From: an uncultured Rikenellaceae bacterium
GTDB taxonomy: Bacteria; Bacteroidota; Bacteroidia; Bacteroidales; Rikenellaceae
Length of the DNA stretch: 64,000 nt
Reading direction: 5' to 3'
NCBI GenBank assembly: GCA_947038405.1
Contig: CAMQVY010000001.1
Span: 62,001-126,000, forward strand
This document shows positions 26,400-36,876 of this stretch, one piece after another. The notes under the pieces are model-generated. The model did not search any database, had not been told where the DNA came from, and was given only the letters and a program-made list of their open reading frames with translations. Both the position numbers and the translations under genes were made by a program. Within the stretch, counting starts at the first letter, position 1. The number at the start of each line of letters is the position of its first letter.

Positions 26400-27689
26400 T
26401 TATATTTTAATAATCAAATAATAGTTCTTCTTTCCTTTTTGTACCAATAGATACTTTCCAGCAATAAGATCTGCCTCTGTAACCACTCTATCAACAGATG
26501 TTACTTTCTCTTTATTAATTGAGACCCCACCACCTTGAATCAACTTACGAGTCTCTCCTTTTGATGAGAACACAGATAGTTTATCTCCGCATAAGTCAAC
26601 AAAATTAATTCCTTGCGCAAGGTCAGCAGCATCAACATTAAATTGAGGTACACCATCAAACACTTGAAGAAGAGTCTCTTCATCAAGTCTATTTAGCGCC
26701 TCCGCTGTTGCTCCTCCAAATAGGATTGCAGTAGCCTCCACAACTTTATCATACTCTTTCTCTGTATGGATCATACATGTGATCTCCTTAGCAAGAGCTT
26801 TTTGCAACACTCTCAGATGTGGTGCAGCATCGTGCTCAGCAATAAGAGTGTGAATTGTATCTTTATCTAATAACGTAAATATCTTAATGTAGCTCTTAGC
26901 ATCTTCATCACTCACGTTCAACCAAAACTGGTAGAATTTATAAGCCGAAGTGTAACGAGAGTCAAGCCAAATATTTCCACTTTCAGTCTTACCAAACTTT
27001 GTTCCATCAGCCTTCTTGATAAGAGGGCAAGTTATACCGTAAGCCTCTTTACCCAACATACGACGAATCAACTCTGTTCCAGTGATAATATTTCCCCATT
27101 GGTCAGAACCTCCAAGTTGGATTTTACAATCTAACTCTTTGTATAAGTGCACGTAATCATAACCTTGAACAAGCTGATATGTAAACTCAGTAAAACTCAT
27201 ACCATCTCCATCTCCACTGAAACGCTTCTTAACAGAGTCTTTTGCCATCATATAGTTAACAGTAATCAACTTACCGATATCACGAATAAAGTCTAAGAAT
27301 GAAAACTCCTTCATCCAATCGTAATTATTAACCAGAACAGCTCTATTTTTAGCCTCAGAATCAAAGTCAATTAACTGGGTTAACTGCTTTCTGATCGCCT
27401 CTTGATTATGTCTAAGCGTTGGCTCATCAAGCAAGTTACGCTCTTGAGATTTACCTGACGGATCACCAATCATCCCCGTTGCTCCACCAATCAATACAAC
27501 TGGACGGTGTCCACTCATTTGAAAGTGTTTCAATATCATAACCCCAACCAAGTGACCAATATGTAGTGCATCAGCCGTTGGATCAAATCCCACGTATGCT
27601 GTTGTCATCTCTTTAGCCAATTGCTCTTTTACTCCCGGTGTCAAGTCATGAACCATGCCTCTCCACTCTAACTCCTCTATAAAATTCAT
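26400..27689 (-). CDS. tyrS: Tyrosyl-tRNA synthetase
   Basis: Charges tRNA-Tyr. The 429-aa class I enzyme has the HIGH motif in [10 protein letters not shown] near residues 45-52 and a KMSKS equivalent KFGKTES near 225-231. A C-terminal S4-like RNA-binding domain (about 355-425) contains [13 protein letters not shown]. The frame is open eight codons further upstream, but the ATG at 27687-27689 gives the family N-terminus [15 protein letters not shown] and is chosen. uppP lies 81 nt upstream on the same strand. In many relatives truB follows uppP instead. Confidence 0.96.
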   Translation of the reverse strand: MNFIEELEWRGMVHDLTPGVKEQLAKEMTTAYVGFDPTADALHIGHLVGVMILKHFQMSGHRPVVLIGGATGMIGDPSGKSQERNLLDEPTLRHNQEAIRKQLTQLIDFDSEAKNRAVLVNNYDWMKEFSFLDFIRDIGKLITVNYMMAKDSVKKRFSGDGDGMSFTEFTYQLVQGYDYVHLYKELDCKIQLGGSDQWGNIITGTELIRRMLGKEAYGITCPLIKKADGTKFGKTESGNIWLDSRYTSAYKFYQFWLNVSDEDAKSYIKIFTLLDKDTIHTLIAEHDAAPHLRVLQKALAKEITCMIHTEKEYDKVVEATAILFGGATAEALNRLDEETLLQVFDGVPQFNVDAADLAQGINFVDLCGDKLSVFSSKGETRKLIQGGGVSINKEKVTSVDRVVTEADLIAGKYLLVQKGKKNYYLIIKI

Positions 27690-27770
27690 ATTTTTATTAT
27701 TTACTATTATCATACATATAAAAACTCCATCGAACGCCTATAAATATCCATTCGACAAACCACCAAGATA

Positions 27771-28553
27771 CTACAACAGATATATTGATATTGATGTTAC
27801 TCCAACAATTGCACAATATATTGCGAACCAGATTAACTTACCCTGCTTAACGATTCTAATCATAAACTTACAAGCTACTAATCCTGATATAAATGCAGCC
27901 ACAGAGCCTGCAATTAAATTTGAAACATTAACTGTACTTGTATTATCTGTACCTATTGCATCAAGGAAACTAACACCTAAAATAGGAACTAAAATCATTA
28001 AAAATGAGAACTTAGCCACTTCATCTTTATTAACCCCTAGAAGTAACCCAGTTGAGATTGTCGATCCAGATCGTGATAAACCAGGGAGAACAGCACAAGC
28101 TTGTGCAATACCTATTATAAATGCTCTTTGAGGAGTTATAGGTTTAATTCTCACTTTAGAGTAGTGTGTGAATGTAAGTAAGGATGCTGTAACCAATAAC
28201 ATCGAACCAACAAGAAGTAGGTTACTTGTAAATAGTGACTCAACCTCATCTCTAAAAAACAATCCAACGAAAGCAACCGGAATCATAGATACTATGATAT
28301 TAATTGCAAACATTGTTTCTTCATTAAATTTGAACTTAAAGACTCCTTGAAATATCTTTATGATCTCTTTCCAGAATACTACAATAGTACTCAATACCGT
28401 AGCTGCATGCACTGCAACTGTAAACTGCATATTGTTAGACTCTTCAATTCCGAAAAGATAACTTGCCAACTCCAAATGCCCGCTACTACTAACGGGTAAA
28501 AACTCTGTTAATCCTTGAATAATACCAAGGATAATTGATTCAAAAATAGTCAT
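27771..28553 (-). CDS. uppP: Undecaprenyl-diphosphatase (UppP/BacA)
   Basis: Inner-membrane enzyme that recycles undecaprenyl pyrophosphate to the monophosphate carrier used for peptidoglycan and other envelope glycans; overproduction gives bacitracin resistance in E. coli. The 260-aa polytopic protein carries both family signatures: [14 protein letters not shown] near residues 14-27 and [12 protein letters not shown] near 156-167. About seven or eight membrane segments are visible. It lies 5 nt downstream of the DUF3098 gene in the conserved Bacteroidota block ftsX-DUF3098-uppP. Confidence 0.96.
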   Translation of the reverse strand: MTIFESIILGIIQGLTEFLPVSSSGHLELASYLFGIEESNNMQFTVAVHAATVLSTIVVFWKEIIKIFQGVFKFKFNEETMFAINIIVSMIPVAFVGLFFRDEVESLFTSNLLLVGSMLLVTASLLTFTHYSKVRIKPITPQRAFIIGIAQACAVLPGLSRSGSTISTGLLLGVNKDEVAKFSFLMILVPILGVSFLDAIGTDNTSTVNVSNLIAGSVAAFISGLVACKFMIRIVKQGKLIWFAIYCAIVGVTSISIYLL

Positions 28554-28558
28554 ATATA

Positions 28559-28819
28559 TTATTTATTACGTTTCATAATAGCGTACACTTCAAATATAAA
28601 CCCTCCGATCACTAACAATGGAGCAAGAGTTATTCTCTGAAAATTAAACATTTCATAGTTAAATTCATTAACTGGATCTGCACTTTCTCCACCCACCATC
28701 AACACAAATCCAAGAATAATTATGGCAAAACCTATAAGCATCAATATATAGTTTTTCTTTGTTAGTGCCATTTGAGACTCTTTATCAGGAGCTTCAATCG
28801 TGTTTTTTTGATTTTTCAT
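28559..28819 (-). CDS. DUF3098 small membrane protein
   Basis: An 86-aa protein with two membrane segments ([19 protein letters not shown] and [19 protein letters not shown]) separated by a short loop containing [11 protein letters not shown]. The frame is open a further 21 codons upstream, but the ATG at 28817-28819 ([15 protein letters not shown]) avoids overlap with ftsX and matches family length. DUF3098 proteins are restricted to Bacteroidota and sit between ftsX and uppP, suggesting a role in division or cell-wall lipid cycling that has not been shown. Confidence 0.88.
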   Translation of the reverse strand: MKNQKNTIEAPDKESQMALTKKNYILMLIGFAIIILGFVLMVGGESADPVNEFNYEMFNFQRITLAPLLVIGGFIFEVYAIMKRNK

Positions 28820-28862
28820 ATTATTTACATTATTAATTATATCTAAAATATTTCTGAATATA

Positions 28863-29741
28863 CTAATATAGGTGCATATCATTAGAGTGCATTCTAATAA
28901 ACTTGCTTACAGCAATAGTTGTAAATAGAAGCGATATAATAACCCCTAAAGCGTACATACCACCAACAATCATTGCAATGTATATATTATTAGTTAAAAA
29001 CGCAATATCAGGCAATCCTTCGTTAAGTCCAGCAATCAACCCAATAAACATCAACGTTGCAATTGTCGCAGCAACAACACCTTGTTTAACTCCACTCCAG
29101 ATAAAAGGGCGTTGAATAAACCACTTAGTCGCCCCTACAAGCTTCATTGTACTAATAATATGTCGTTTTGCAAATATACTAACTCGGATTGTATTGTTAA
29201 GAAGCACAAGAGATATTAATAACAACATCCCACCAAACATCAGAAGAACCAAATTAAATTTATTAATATTTGAAGATATTTGCTCTAGAATATTCTTTTG
29301 GTAAATCACCTCTTCAACACCATCCCACTCAACTACCAATTTTTCCATCTGCTCAACACCACTCATGTCTGAGCTCTTTGCTTGCATATTTATCTCATAT
29401 GAGTCAGGCAACGGGTTACCATCTAAAAACTCTTCAAAATTACCCCCAATATACTCTACAAACTCCTCTGCAGCCTCTTGTTTTGTGATGTATTTAACAC
29501 TCTTAACACCTTCTAATTCTAATAACTTATCACCTAATTTAATTTTATCATCCTGAGGCAATTTTTCATTTAGAATCATATGTATAACAATACTCTCTTT
29601 AATACTTTGCGTTGCGCTAAGAGCATTAAGTATTAAATAACTAACTGAACTCAACAGAAATAGTACCATAGCCACACTAATTGTCGATACGATATATGAG
29701 TTCCTAACTTTACGGCTAATATGATTTGATCTACTTCCCAT
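28863..29741 (-). CDS. ftsX: Cell division protein FtsX
   Basis: Membrane subunit of the FtsEX complex that transmits ATP-driven changes to periplasmic peptidoglycan hydrolases at the septum. The 292-aa protein has the expected layout: a short cytoplasmic N-terminus, TM1 (about 16-40), an extracellular loop domain (about 45-165, with the GVKSVKYITKQEA stretch) and three C-terminal TMs (about 170-285) with the family block AKRHIISTMKLVGAT. ftsE is not adjacent. It overlaps the start region of the upstream YfhO-like gene by 11 nt. Confidence 0.93.
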   Translation of the reverse strand: MGSRSNHISRKVRNSYIVSTISVAMVLFLLSSVSYLILNALSATQSIKESIVIHMILNEKLPQDDKIKLGDKLLELEGVKSVKYITKQEAAEEFVEYIGGNFEEFLDGNPLPDSYEINMQAKSSDMSGVEQMEKLVVEWDGVEEVIYQKNILEQISSNINKFNLVLLMFGGMLLLISLVLLNNTIRVSIFAKRHIISTMKLVGATKWFIQRPFIWSGVKQGVVAATIATLMFIGLIAGLNEGLPDIAFLTNNIYIAMIVGGMYALGVIISLLFTTIAVSKFIRMHSNDMHLY

Positions 29742-32166
29742 CTTTTAGATTTTTATTTTTTTTGAAGACTAAAAATATAGTTGCGATAATTGCGCCTATA
29801 ATTGCAATTAACGAACAAATAAGTGTTATTGCAGAGAGAAGTTTAAAGTGTGGAGCTGAGAATTTAAACTCAATTGTATGCTCCCCCTCTGGTACAACTA
29901 GACCTCTAAGAATATAATCCGTTCTAAAATAGGGAACTTCAACGCCATCCAACCATGCGCTCCAACCTTTATCATAAAACACCTCCGAGAAGACAACGAC
30001 ACCATCCTCTGTAGAGTTAGATTTATAAGTTAAGTGATTCACCCTATAATCAATCAAATCTACAGTTGCCACTGAATCGACAACTATTGATAGATCTTTC
30101 AACTGATCTTTAAAAGAGTTATCAACAATAGCTACATATCTAGCATCAACACTATTCAAAGCCTCAATCTCTTGATTTGGATTGTCAACAAATTTGATCC
30201 TATCTACAAACCAAGCAGCCCCATATGCCTGCTCATTTAGTGCGACTTCAAGTGCTTTTGTTTGTGGATTTACATCTATAATATACTTAGTATTTAGCAT
30301 ATTATATACGTTCCAATTATTTTTTGCCAAATGATAAGTAATAATATCTTGGTATCTTTGAAGTTTTGCAGCGTGATACCCCCCAACTGAACGATGGTAG
30401 TATGACGTTGTTGCATCATTAAAAGTATTAACACTATTATTAAGGACTCTATAACCAAGAGACTTATCCTTCAATATCTCAACATCTGCACTAGTAGGCT
30501 TCACCTCAATACTTTTAGGCTCAATAAATCTACTTTGCGGAAGGAATCTCAAGCCAATAGGAATCATATCAGAACAAGTCAAAGCCAACAGAGCAACGAC
30601 AACAACTCCTTTTTTGATTTTTTCCTTTACGAACAACCACAAAACAAGAGCAGTAAGTATTACGAACACTAATGATCTAAAGGCATCAGCCTTCATTATC
30701 GATGCCCTCTCACCTCTCATCGCTTCAAGAACATCATCAGGCAATTGGAACTGCGTATCATAGTTAGCTGAGAATCCAAAGAGCATCCCTCCAAATATCA
30801 ACAAAGCTAATGCAACTCCACCAACAACCATAACACTCTTTTTAAGTGCACCTATAATTTGCTCCCTAGAGTAATCTCCACTCCACACCTTCGCAACTCC
30901 CAATGCAGCAAGAAATGGCACACTCCACTGTACAATAACCAATGTCATTGATACAGTTCGGAACTTACTGTATAGAGGGAAGTAATTGAAGAACAGCTCT
31001 GTAAACCACATCATATTACGCCCCCATGCTAAAGCAATTGCTAATACAGAGACCGTAATAACCCAATATGTATATCGTCCTTTCAGTAGAAATAGGGCAA
31101 ATATTGCTAAAAATATCATTACAGCACCAATATATGTTGGACCAGAAGTCCCTGGCTGCTCACCCCAGTATGCAGGTAGCTTAGTCGCTATGTCTCTTGC
31201 ATTATATTTAGTTAGAGCCTCAGCAACCTCGCCGTCAGGGCTAAAAGACTTATCAGATGCACCACCCATAAAAGATGGAATAAATAGATTAATTGTCTCC
31301 GACTTACCATAGCTCCACATTGTGATATAGTCAAGTGATAATCCTTTTGCACTCTGAGCATCATCACTCTTTTCAGTCAATACAGAACCACCTCTCATCG
31401 TATCCTTTGCATAGTCTTGAATATACCATAAATTAGAGAGATTTGCACCAATACCTACAACTGCAGCGAAAATTAAGATTGCTGTGGTTTTAGCAAATCG
31501 AGGCATAAGTCTATTTTTATAAGCTTTTACACCCTCATTAATCCAAAATGCTACAAGAACAAATAGGAAATAGTATGTTATTTGAGAGTGATTTGCATAA
31601 ATTTCGAGTGCAGCAAATAGGGCAGTAAGTCCCGCACCAATCCACATATTTTTTCTATACGCATAGAAAACAGAACCCAGCAGCATTGGCACGTATGCAA
31701 TTGCAACAGCTTTTGTGATGTGACCCGCGCCTATAATTATAATTGAATAACTAGAAAGTCCATATGCGACGGCAAATACAGCTCCCAACCAAGGACTCAC
31801 ACCCCATAGTAAGAGCATAATCCAAAATCCGAGCATTGCCATAAATATCAAAGAAGCAGGTCTCCACGACTTCACAATATAGTTATCAATGTGATTAACC
31901 AACATAGAGTCATTTGTGAAATGTATTAGATATGAAGGCATTCCACTAAAAAGTCGACCTGCCCACTGAGGGTCCTCACCATACTCAGCTTTATGTGCTG
32001 AAATATCTTGGTGCATACCACCATACTGCACTACATCGCCCATTTGAATCACCTTATTACTAAGCTGTGGTGCAAAATATGAAAGAGAAACTACTGCAAA
32101 AAACATTACAATAGCAGCATAATTTAACGCTTTAAATAGTCTATTATTTTTTTTCATCATTTTCAT
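29731..32166 (-). CDS. YfhO-like large polytopic membrane protein
   Basis: An 811-aa protein with about 12 predicted membrane segments over residues 12-540, plus two near the C-terminus (about 780-803). A soluble domain of roughly 230 residues lies between them. The layout and the closing block YDKGWSAWLDG followed by VPEGEHTIEFKFSAP are typical of the YfhO/DUF6541-like GT-C superfamily of putative lipid-linked glycosyltransferases. In Bacillus YfhO is needed for lipoteichoic acid glycosylation; the acceptor here is unknown. It is the first gene of the minus-strand ftsX block and divergent from the prenyl synthase gene. Confidence 0.83.
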   Translation of the reverse strand: MKMMKKNNRLFKALNYAAIVMFFAVVSLSYFAPQLSNKVIQMGDVVQYGGMHQDISAHKAEYGEDPQWAGRLFSGMPSYLIHFTNDSMLVNHIDNYIVKSWRPASLIFMAMLGFWIMLLLWGVSPWLGAVFAVAYGLSSYSIIIIGAGHITKAVAIAYVPMLLGSVFYAYRKNMWIGAGLTALFAALEIYANHSQITYYFLFVLVAFWINEGVKAYKNRLMPRFAKTTAILIFAAVVGIGANLSNLWYIQDYAKDTMRGGSVLTEKSDDAQSAKGLSLDYITMWSYGKSETINLFIPSFMGGASDKSFSPDGEVAEALTKYNARDIATKLPAYWGEQPGTSGPTYIGAVMIFLAIFALFLLKGRYTYWVITVSVLAIALAWGRNMMWFTELFFNYFPLYSKFRTVSMTLVIVQWSVPFLAALGVAKVWSGDYSREQIIGALKKSVMVVGGVALALLIFGGMLFGFSANYDTQFQLPDDVLEAMRGERASIMKADAFRSLVFVILTALVLWLFVKEKIKKGVVVVALLALTCSDMIPIGLRFLPQSRFIEPKSIEVKPTSADVEILKDKSLGYRVLNNSVNTFNDATTSYYHRSVGGYHAAKLQRYQDIITYHLAKNNWNVYNMLNTKYIIDVNPQTKALEVALNEQAYGAAWFVDRIKFVDNPNQEIEALNSVDARYVAIVDNSFKDQLKDLSIVVDSVATVDLIDYRVNHLTYKSNSTEDGVVVFSEVFYDKGWSAWLDGVEVPYFRTDYILRGLVVPEGEHTIEFKFSAPHFKLLSAITLICSLIAIIGAIIATIFLVFKKNKNLKDGK

Positions 32167-32212
32167 CAGTATAAATATACATTACATCAATCTACAAAGA
32201 AACGAAAAATTG

Positions 32213-32242
32213 TTGTAATATAAGAATTTTAATATACTTTTG
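32213..32242 (+). promoter_or_regulatory. Bacteroidota promoter for the long-chain prenyl synthase gene
   Basis: TTG (32213-32215), N19, TACTTTTG (32235-32242). It ends 40 nt before the ATG. Confidence 0.7.
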
Positions 32243-32282
32243 TCTCTCATAAAGTTACATACAAGAGTGATAATTATAGTCA

Positions 32283-33275
32283 ATGACATCATTAGATAGA
32301 ATAAAAGCTCCAATCAATGAGCAAATAGCACAGTATGACCAAAGAGTTAGCTCTTGGTTGAAAAGCGACTCTGGAGCAATTACGAATATATTAAAATACA
32401 TCCACTCAGCCAGAGGAAAAGGGATTAGACCTCTATTGGTTATGCTCACTCACTCACTACATACAACACAAGAGCAGAGAGAGTTAACAAATGAGAGGTG
32501 CTTTATAGGAGCGATGCTTATCGAGATGATGCACACAGCATCACTACTCCATGACGACGTTGTAGATGAAGCATATGTAAGAAGAGGTAAGCCATCTGCA
32601 AATGCGCTATGGAGATCACACAACGCGGTTCTTGCTGGAGACTACATCCTTGCGAAGAGTTACTCTGTAGGGCTTAGAAAAGGTGAGTATGACATTGTAC
32701 AATATATTACTCAAGCGATGGAGGAGCTTTGTGATGGAGAATTTATTCAAAGTAGCCAGAGTGATAAATTAAAGATGACACGCTCAATATACTTAGATAT
32801 AATCTACAAAAAAACTGCGACATTAATCGGGACAAGTAGTGCTACTGGAGCAATTGCAGCTGGAGCAACAAAAGAGTCAATTGAGTTAATGAAGAGTTTT
32901 GGAGACAATTTGGGTATGGCATTCCAAATTAAAGATGACATATTAGATTTTGAGCCAACTAAAAAAACGGGGAAATCAACTTGTGCAGATATTAGAGAGC
33001 GAAAAATTACACTTCCACTACTCACAGTGCTAGAGGAGGCTACACCCTCGGAGTATAAAAAAATAATATCGTTACTTTCAAACATTAGAAACAAACCATC
33101 TAATGCAGACTATATTATAGATAGTGTTTTAAAGGGTGGAGGTATTGAGAAGGCTTATAACGTTATGCAACAATACATCAGCATTGCAAAGTCTCAGCTT
33201 GCACACTACGAAGATACAACAGTAAAAAGTGCATTACTAGATCTATGTGACTACATCGCTGACAGAAATAAATAA
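32283..33275 (+). CDS. Long-chain trans-polyprenyl diphosphate synthase (octaprenyl type)
   Basis: A 330-aa all-trans prenyl synthase with the first aspartate-rich motif DDVVD (in LLHDDVVDEA, about residues 97-106) and the second KDDILDF near 219-225. The fifth residue before the first motif is alanine (A-S-L-L-H-D-D). In this family a small residue there leaves the product pocket open, so a long chain is expected, most simply the menaquinone side chain. Monocistronic with a clear promoter upstream and a 35-bp perfect inverted repeat directly after the stop codon. Confidence 0.88.
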   Translation: MTSLDRIKAPINEQIAQYDQRVSSWLKSDSGAITNILKYIHSARGKGIRPLLVMLTHSLHTTQEQRELTNERCFIGAMLIEMMHTASLLHDDVVDEAYVRRGKPSANALWRSHNAVLAGDYILAKSYSVGLRKGEYDIVQYITQAMEELCDGEFIQSSQSDKLKMTRSIYLDIIYKKTATLIGTSSATGAIAAGATKESIELMKSFGDNLGMAFQIKDDILDFEPTKKTGKSTCADIRERKITLPLLTVLEEATPSEYKKIISLLSNIRNKPSNADYIIDSVLKGGGIEKAYNVMQQYISIAKSQLAHYEDTTVKSALLDLCDYIADRNK

Positions 33276-33276
33276 G

Positions 33277-33355
33277 AAAAGACGAAAAAAAGCGCAGTTT
33301 TCAAAATAAATAGTTAATCCATTTATTTTGAAAACTGCGCTTTTTTTCGTCTTTT
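33277..33355. terminator. 35-bp perfect inverted repeat, bidirectional terminator (family 1-like)
   Basis: Arms 33277-33311 and 33321-33355 are exactly complementary over 35 nt around a 9-nt loop. Inner parts carry CAGTTTTCAAAA, and outer parts have A7/T7 runs that would give U-tracts in both directions. It starts 1 nt after the prenyl synthase stop and ends 8 nt before the convergent GH84 gene. The GTTTTC core recalls the family 1 repeats. Confidence 0.8.
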
Positions 33356-33363
33356 TAATTCCT

Positions 33364-35862
33364 CTATCTAAGTATCATTTCATACACTTTTACAGGTGTA
33401 TTAGTTTGAATTCTAAAGGCTTCAATATTAGATCTTGAGCCCGAAGCTATAGTTATTCTAGTGAATGCGTTATTAACCACACCAATTTTAACCTCTTTCT
33501 TATCACCATAAATAGCATAAACATCCATTGCAACAGGAGTTTTAGAGCTAACCAAAAACATAACTGTTTTCACATCACTCTTTCCATTTGCCAAAACAGC
33601 CGAAGATTTCAAATTAAAGCTACTTTGAATATCTCCATCTAAAGCCATGAATTTATTTCCATTTTCGCCATCAAGCTGAGCTGATGTAACGTGGAACTTT
33701 CTCATGTGAAATTGCTCTTTCTTAGCACTTTTACTTACTACTCTAATGAATGATATACCCTCCTTTGGAGTATTAAATCTACAATTGTGACCACTAACCT
33801 GCATCTCAATTGGAGTCCAATTAACACCATCAACTGAGACCTCTGCTGCGAAAATATCTTGTGGCTTATCTTTATTGAAGTTAAGCTCAACAACAGCATC
33901 GTTAAGTACCATAGGTAACTTCACCCCAAAATATTGATTAGGCTCAATAGATACAGTCTCCAAAACTGGAGATATAGATAATTTAGCACCAACTTGCTGT
34001 GCTGGATTCTCTTTAATCTGCGGAGTACTAGAGATAACCATTGGTAGAGTAGCACTACTTCCAACGCTACTTCCTGTCAACGTAGCTGTAACTTTATTAA
34101 CGACTCTTTTAGTCAACGTATCAACTAGTGGCTGCATAACAAGAGAACCTGACTCAATGCCTGGTTGATATGGATTTTGGTTATTACTCTTATCAATAAC
34201 TTTTTGTTGATCTCTAATATCAAACAACTGAGACAATTTAGCCCATGTTGAAGATATTTTCATATCAGTGCAAGAAGTATATATTGAGATTGCCAACTGT
34301 CCACTCTCTCCAAGTTTTTCAAATTGATCTAACCATGGAGATATCTCATCAATAAGATTTGGATTTTCATTAATTTTACGAATAATAGCAGGAGCCTTTT
34401 CGATCTTAGCAAACTCCTCTTTTAACTCCTCAAGCGCACTCATTGAGTTTGTTTTATAGAAATCATTTACCAATCCCAACACATTGACAGACTCCTCTCG
34501 ACGATACCCATGTCCATTACGTCCTAAATCTGAGTTATGTATAGAAAATGTTTTATAAGCGTCATAACTCTTCGGCATAACATCTTTCATACCATCTAAC
34601 CACTCCTGCTCGCTATCATACTCAGAAATATTCCAAGAGTAATCTGCGATTGAATATATAGCAACTTTTGAACTCTCTGCTTTGTCCATTGGATTAGATA
34701 CAAATCCAGACATCATACCCTCTGCTTTAGTATCCAGACCATAAGATCTTCCAAGTAATAGATGGTCCCTTACGTAGTCACTAACTGGGAAGTTCCACCA
34801 AATATATGCATCACGTTTAAGTCTTTTATTTATGTAGTTCATACCTTCGACAGTAATATCCGAGATTACACTATTTCCAGTCCACATAACCTCAATAGAT
34901 GGGTACAACTTATCTCCTAGTATATCAAGGTACGATCCAGGCTTTGGATTACTCCAACCCTTATTATACTCTGTAGGACACATAATAAGAGGTTTACAAT
35001 CACTCTTTAGAGCGATAAAATTATCATGTAAATAGTTTAACAACTCCGCCTGACGAGTAGGGTCTGTACCAATTCCTGAGATATCATCAAAGAATACGGC
35101 AAATGATCTAACGCCCAACTGATACATCATTTCAAACTTCTTAACGATATTTTCACGATCTGTATCATTCCACTTTATATCTTGCCCTGGGTGTATAGCC
35201 CAAACGAAGTCGACTTGATTTTTATTAGATATTTTAACGAGTTCTGCAATCTTATCAGCCTCAGCCTTAGGATATGGTTTCCTCCAGTTAGGAAGACTAT
35301 GGAATGTATCATCTTTAGGTCCATAAATATATACATTCAATCTGTTTTCACCGAAGTAGTTAAGTAACGATATACGATCTTCGTGGCTCCAAGGCTCACC
35401 ATAAAACCCTTCAACAACCCCTCTTGACTCAACATCTGGATAGTCATTGATTTCAACATAAGGCAAAATACCATTAGCAATTAAAAGTTGCTTCAGTGTA
35501 TTTAATGCGTAAACAACTCCTGTTTGGTCATAACCAACCACAATTACTTCACTATCTACTTTTATATAATATGCACCTTTTACCTCTTTTACTTTATCAG
35601 CATAATTTTTAACAGCTCTATCATTGATAGTTCCAATACGAAGTTTAATACCTCTTTTAGCTATTTCACTACCAAGTGCCTCACAAAAAGCATCAACAAG
35701 ATTATCATCACCCTTTGGGCTAATATTTTGAATGCTTGCATGTTCAGAGTCTATTGGTGACAATAATTTAATCGATTGCGGTTTTGGATGTACTTGTAAT
35801 GTTTGAGCTGCAAGAGGCATTACAAACATTATCGAGATAACAAAGGCAAACAATGTTTTCAT
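33364..35862 (-). CDS. Exported GH84 beta-N-acetylglucosaminidase (O-GlcNAcase/hyaluronidase-like)
   Basis: An 832-aa secreted enzyme. Signal peptide MKTLFAFVISIMFVMPLAA is followed by a GH20b-like N-terminal domain (about 22-135). The GH84 TIM barrel (about 145-430) begins with RGVVEGFYGEPWS, and the catalytic aspartate pair D259-D260 lies in FAVFFDDISG. A helical linker domain (about 440-570) and a C-terminal F5/8-type carbohydrate-binding region complete it. Bacteroides thetaiotaomicron GH84 removes GlcNAc from mucin-type or host O-GlcNAc proteins by substrate assistance; the same chemistry is expected here. Both catalytic residues are intact. Gene stands alone, with no SusCD pair. Confidence 0.93.
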   Translation of the reverse strand: MKTLFAFVISIMFVMPLAAQTLQVHPKPQSIKLLSPIDSEHASIQNISPKGDDNLVDAFCEALGSEIAKRGIKLRIGTINDRAVKNYADKVKEVKGAYYIKVDSEVIVVGYDQTGVVYALNTLKQLLIANGILPYVEINDYPDVESRGVVEGFYGEPWSHEDRISLLNYFGENRLNVYIYGPKDDTFHSLPNWRKPYPKAEADKIAELVKISNKNQVDFVWAIHPGQDIKWNDTDRENIVKKFEMMYQLGVRSFAVFFDDISGIGTDPTRQAELLNYLHDNFIALKSDCKPLIMCPTEYNKGWSNPKPGSYLDILGDKLYPSIEVMWTGNSVISDITVEGMNYINKRLKRDAYIWWNFPVSDYVRDHLLLGRSYGLDTKAEGMMSGFVSNPMDKAESSKVAIYSIADYSWNISEYDSEQEWLDGMKDVMPKSYDAYKTFSIHNSDLGRNGHGYRREESVNVLGLVNDFYKTNSMSALEELKEEFAKIEKAPAIIRKINENPNLIDEISPWLDQFEKLGESGQLAISIYTSCTDMKISSTWAKLSQLFDIRDQQKVIDKSNNQNPYQPGIESGSLVMQPLVDTLTKRVVNKVTATLTGSSVGSSATLPMVISSTPQIKENPAQQVGAKLSISPVLETVSIEPNQYFGVKLPMVLNDAVVELNFNKDKPQDIFAAEVSVDGVNWTPIEMQVSGHNCRFNTPKEGISFIRVVSKSAKKEQFHMRKFHVTSAQLDGENGNKFMALDGDIQSSFNLKSSAVLANGKSDVKTVMFLVSSKTPVAMDVYAIYGDKKEVKIGVVNNAFTRITIASGSRSNIEAFRIQTNTPVKVYEMILR

Positions 35863-35960
35863 AAAATAATATTTTTATAATTAGTTAGTTAGTTTTAAAA
35901 TATGAGATTGACCCAACTACCTGTATATAATAATACATACTAGCAGTGAGCTTACCTAGC

Positions 35961-36839
35961 CTACTCTTCGTAGCCAAATCGTTTAAGTTGTCTATCGCTA
36001 TTTCTCCAATCATCATTGACTTTTACGTGCATCTGAAGAAATACTTTTTTATCTAAGAACTTCTCCATCTCCTCACGAGCCGCAGTTCCAACCTTTTTGA
36101 GCATTGCACCTTTATGACCGATAATTATCCCCTTTTGAGAGTTACGACTCACATATATAGTTGCGTGTATTTTATCTATATTTGGCTCCTCAGTATATTC
36201 GTCAATTGTGATCTCGACAGAGTATGGAATCTCTTTATCATAGTTAAGGAATATCTTCTCTCTGATAATTTCAGATGCAAAGAAACGTAGAGATTTATCA
36301 GTAAGAGTATCTTTAGAGTAGAATGCCTCTCCCTCAGGAAGTCTCTCAATTATTAGAGAGAATAAACCTTCAATATTGAACTTATTTAGAGCAGATGCAG
36401 GTACAATGGTAGCATTAGGAAGTTTCTCTTGCCACTTCTCTACCAATGCAACAAGAGCCTCTTGCTGAGTTAAGTCTATTTTATTGATTACTACAATCGT
36501 TGGAATCCCACTAAGTTTCACCTTCTCCACAAAATCGGCACTACGATCACCATGCTCCACAGTGTCTGTAACATAGAGTATAACATCTGCATCACGGATT
36601 GCTCCTTGTACAAATTTCATCATAGACTCCTGCATCTTATAGTTTGGCTTCAAGATACCTGGAGTATCAGAATAAACAATCTGATAATCCTCATCACTCA
36701 CAATACCCATAATTCTATGGCGAGTTGTTTGAGCTTTAGAAGTTATAATTGATAGTCGTTCACCGACAAGGGCATTCATTAATGTTGACTTACCAACATT
36801 TGGATTACCTATTATATTTACGAAACCTGATTTATGCAT
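35961..36839 (-). CDS. era: GTPase Era
   Basis: Ribosome-associated GTPase that matures the 3' end of 16S rRNA and the 30S subunit. The 292-aa protein has G1 GNPNVGKS (11-18), G3 DTPG, G4 NKID and a C-terminal KH domain with GHKGAMLKKVGT. ATG start gives MHKSGFVNIIG. Divergent from obgE, another ribosome-assembly GTPase, across a 360-bp gap. Confidence 0.97.
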   Translation of the reverse strand: MHKSGFVNIIGNPNVGKSTLMNALVGERLSIITSKAQTTRHRIMGIVSDEDYQIVYSDTPGILKPNYKMQESMMKFVQGAIRDADVILYVTDTVEHGDRSADFVEKVKLSGIPTIVVINKIDLTQQEALVALVEKWQEKLPNATIVPASALNKFNIEGLFSLIIERLPEGEAFYSKDTLTDKSLRFFASEIIREKIFLNYDKEIPYSVEITIDEYTEEPNIDKIHATIYVSRNSQKGIIIGHKGAMLKKVGTAAREEMEKFLDKKVFLQMHVKVNDDWRNSDRQLKRFGYEE

Positions 36840-36868
36840 TATACTTGTTATTAATTAAATAATAGCTA

Positions 36869-36876
36869 CAAATATA
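36869..36876 (-). promoter_or_regulatory. Bacteroidota-type -7 box upstream of era
   Basis: Minus strand TATATTTG, 29 nt upstream of the era ATG. No TTG is at the ideal distance. Confidence 0.4.
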
